Positions 62,236-64,000 of a stretch of DNA of 64,000 nt are shown here, in pieces. Each line of letters opens with the position of its first letter. Position 1 is the first letter of the stretch. Source of the stretch: Actinophytocola glycyrrhizae (GTDB lineage Bacteria; Actinomycetota; Actinomycetes; Mycobacteriales; Pseudonocardiaceae); NCBI RefSeq assembly GCF_042653545.1, contig NZ_JBHSIS010000025.1, forward strand, positions 68,756-132,755, read 5' to 3'. Below the pieces are notes generated by a model. That model was not told where the DNA came from and did not search any database. It saw nothing but the letters and a program-made list of their open reading frames with translations. Position numbers and translations under genes: made by a program.

Positions 62236-62332
62236 GCCCCGGAAGTCCGGGACGTAGATCGGCTTCGACAGCGTTCATCACCCGTGTTCAGGATACTCGC
62301 GCGACGGTGCCGATGCCGGTAGGAGAGTATTG

Positions 62333-63613
<1,281 letters not shown>

Positions 63614-63769
63614 CCTGCGGAAACGCACGTTAAGGGGGGTGGGTGAAACGGGGTTTTCGCGGGCGTGTAACTTTCTCTCTGCCAGCGCGGAACGGGCCGG
63701 AAAGCCGAAAGGCCAGACCGGAACGGAGCGAAGGCAGGGGGGTCACGAACCAAGCTCTCACGCAGGTGA

Positions 63770-63983
63770 TAGAGTGGGTGACCTCAGGCCGAGAGAGATC
63801 GAGGCCGATGCTAAGCTTGAAACAAGCCCCCAGAAGATAGCTCTTGCAGTTTCGGACGGGTGTGCGTGTGTTGTTTGAGAACTCAACAGTGTGCCGATTC
63901 AAAATGCTAGTGAGCTTGTGCCTGGCCTCTTTTGGTAGAGCTAGGTATATATTGCTGGGATTTGTTTCTCTTCATACAAAGCA
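63770..63983 (+). promoter_or_regulatory. rRNA operon leader
   Basis: The region runs up to the 16S start. Possible -10 hexamers are TAGAGT (63770-63775) and TAGCTC (63838-63843, with TTGAAA at 63817), neither decisive. At 63869-63893 a conserved TGTTGTTTGAGAACTCAACAGTGTG stretch forms a short stem (TGTTG/CAACA), as in actinobacterial rrn leaders with antitermination elements. The upstream 150 bases (63614-63769) are intergenic, with no gene seen. Confidence 0.65.
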
Positions 63984-64000
63984 TTGTTGGAGAGTTTGAT
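63984..64000 (+). rRNA. 16S ribosomal RNA, first bases
   Basis: The last bases TTGTTGGAGAGTTTGAT match the 5' end of actinobacterial 16S rRNA (GAGTTTGAT is the start of the universal 27F region). The gene continues beyond the window; only about 17 bases are included and the mature end may be off by a few bases. Confidence 0.85.

Overview
The window reads as chromosomal DNA of a high-G+C actinobacterium, most likely Pseudonocardiales (the Amycolatopsis/Lentzea/Saccharothrix group). The evidence is the very high G+C, frequent GTG starts, a maleylpyruvate-isomerase/mycothiol-type protein, an infC-rpmI-rplT-rRNA methyltransferase-pheST-arg gene order, and an rRNA leader of actinobacterial type at the right edge, where the first bases of a 16S gene appear. 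This placement is inference; no species is recognised.

Left part (1-12 kb): a RES-type toxin-antitoxin pair, then a LacI-controlled sugar locus. This locus has a ribose-type ABC importer (two-domain ATPase, permease, lipoprotein), a secreted DUF2961/GH172 glycoside hydrolase, a LacI repressor, an L-fucose/D-arabinose-isomerase-type enzyme, an FGGY kinase and a small DUF4342 protein. Both transcription units carry near-identical promoters and a shared LacI-type operator. The set fits release, uptake and catabolism of a D-arabinofuranose-like sugar through D-ribulose 5-phosphate.

Middle (12-32 kb): single housekeeping or hypothetical genes (uridine-kinase-like protein, beta-propeller lipoprotein or membrane-anchored protein, FKBP, aminotransferase, RNase HI, cold-shock protein) mixed with accessory DNA. 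The accessory DNA includes a HEPN-DUF4268 fusion, a DUF4143 ATPase with a 23-bp iteron array, a VapBC pair, and a duplicated 3' end of an MBL-hydrolase gene. Several genes are broken: an MFS exporter, an aminoglycoside-phosphotransferase-like gene and a SEC-C gene.

32-46 kb: uvrA, an SDR gene with a 159-bp MITE directly upstream, a gutted SRPBCC gene, NmrA/AraC and TetR/flavin-oxidase divergent pairs, a dicarboxylate transporter with its CitA/CitB-type two-component system, and infC-rpmI-rplT-rRNA methyltransferase. infC has a highly structured leader and an apparent ATC start.

46-64 kb: pheST, an AlkD-type repair protein, a secreted TAP-type peptidase, then an arginine operon argCJBDFR-(argG relic)-argH in tight overlaps under an ARG-box promoter. 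argG is reduced to its first 16 codons. An ArsR-like regulator with an MFS transporter, a 3-methyladenine glycosylase, a PASTA protein, tyrS and the rRNA leader complete the window. Four copies of an intergenic palindrome family are scattered across the window, three of them between convergent genes.
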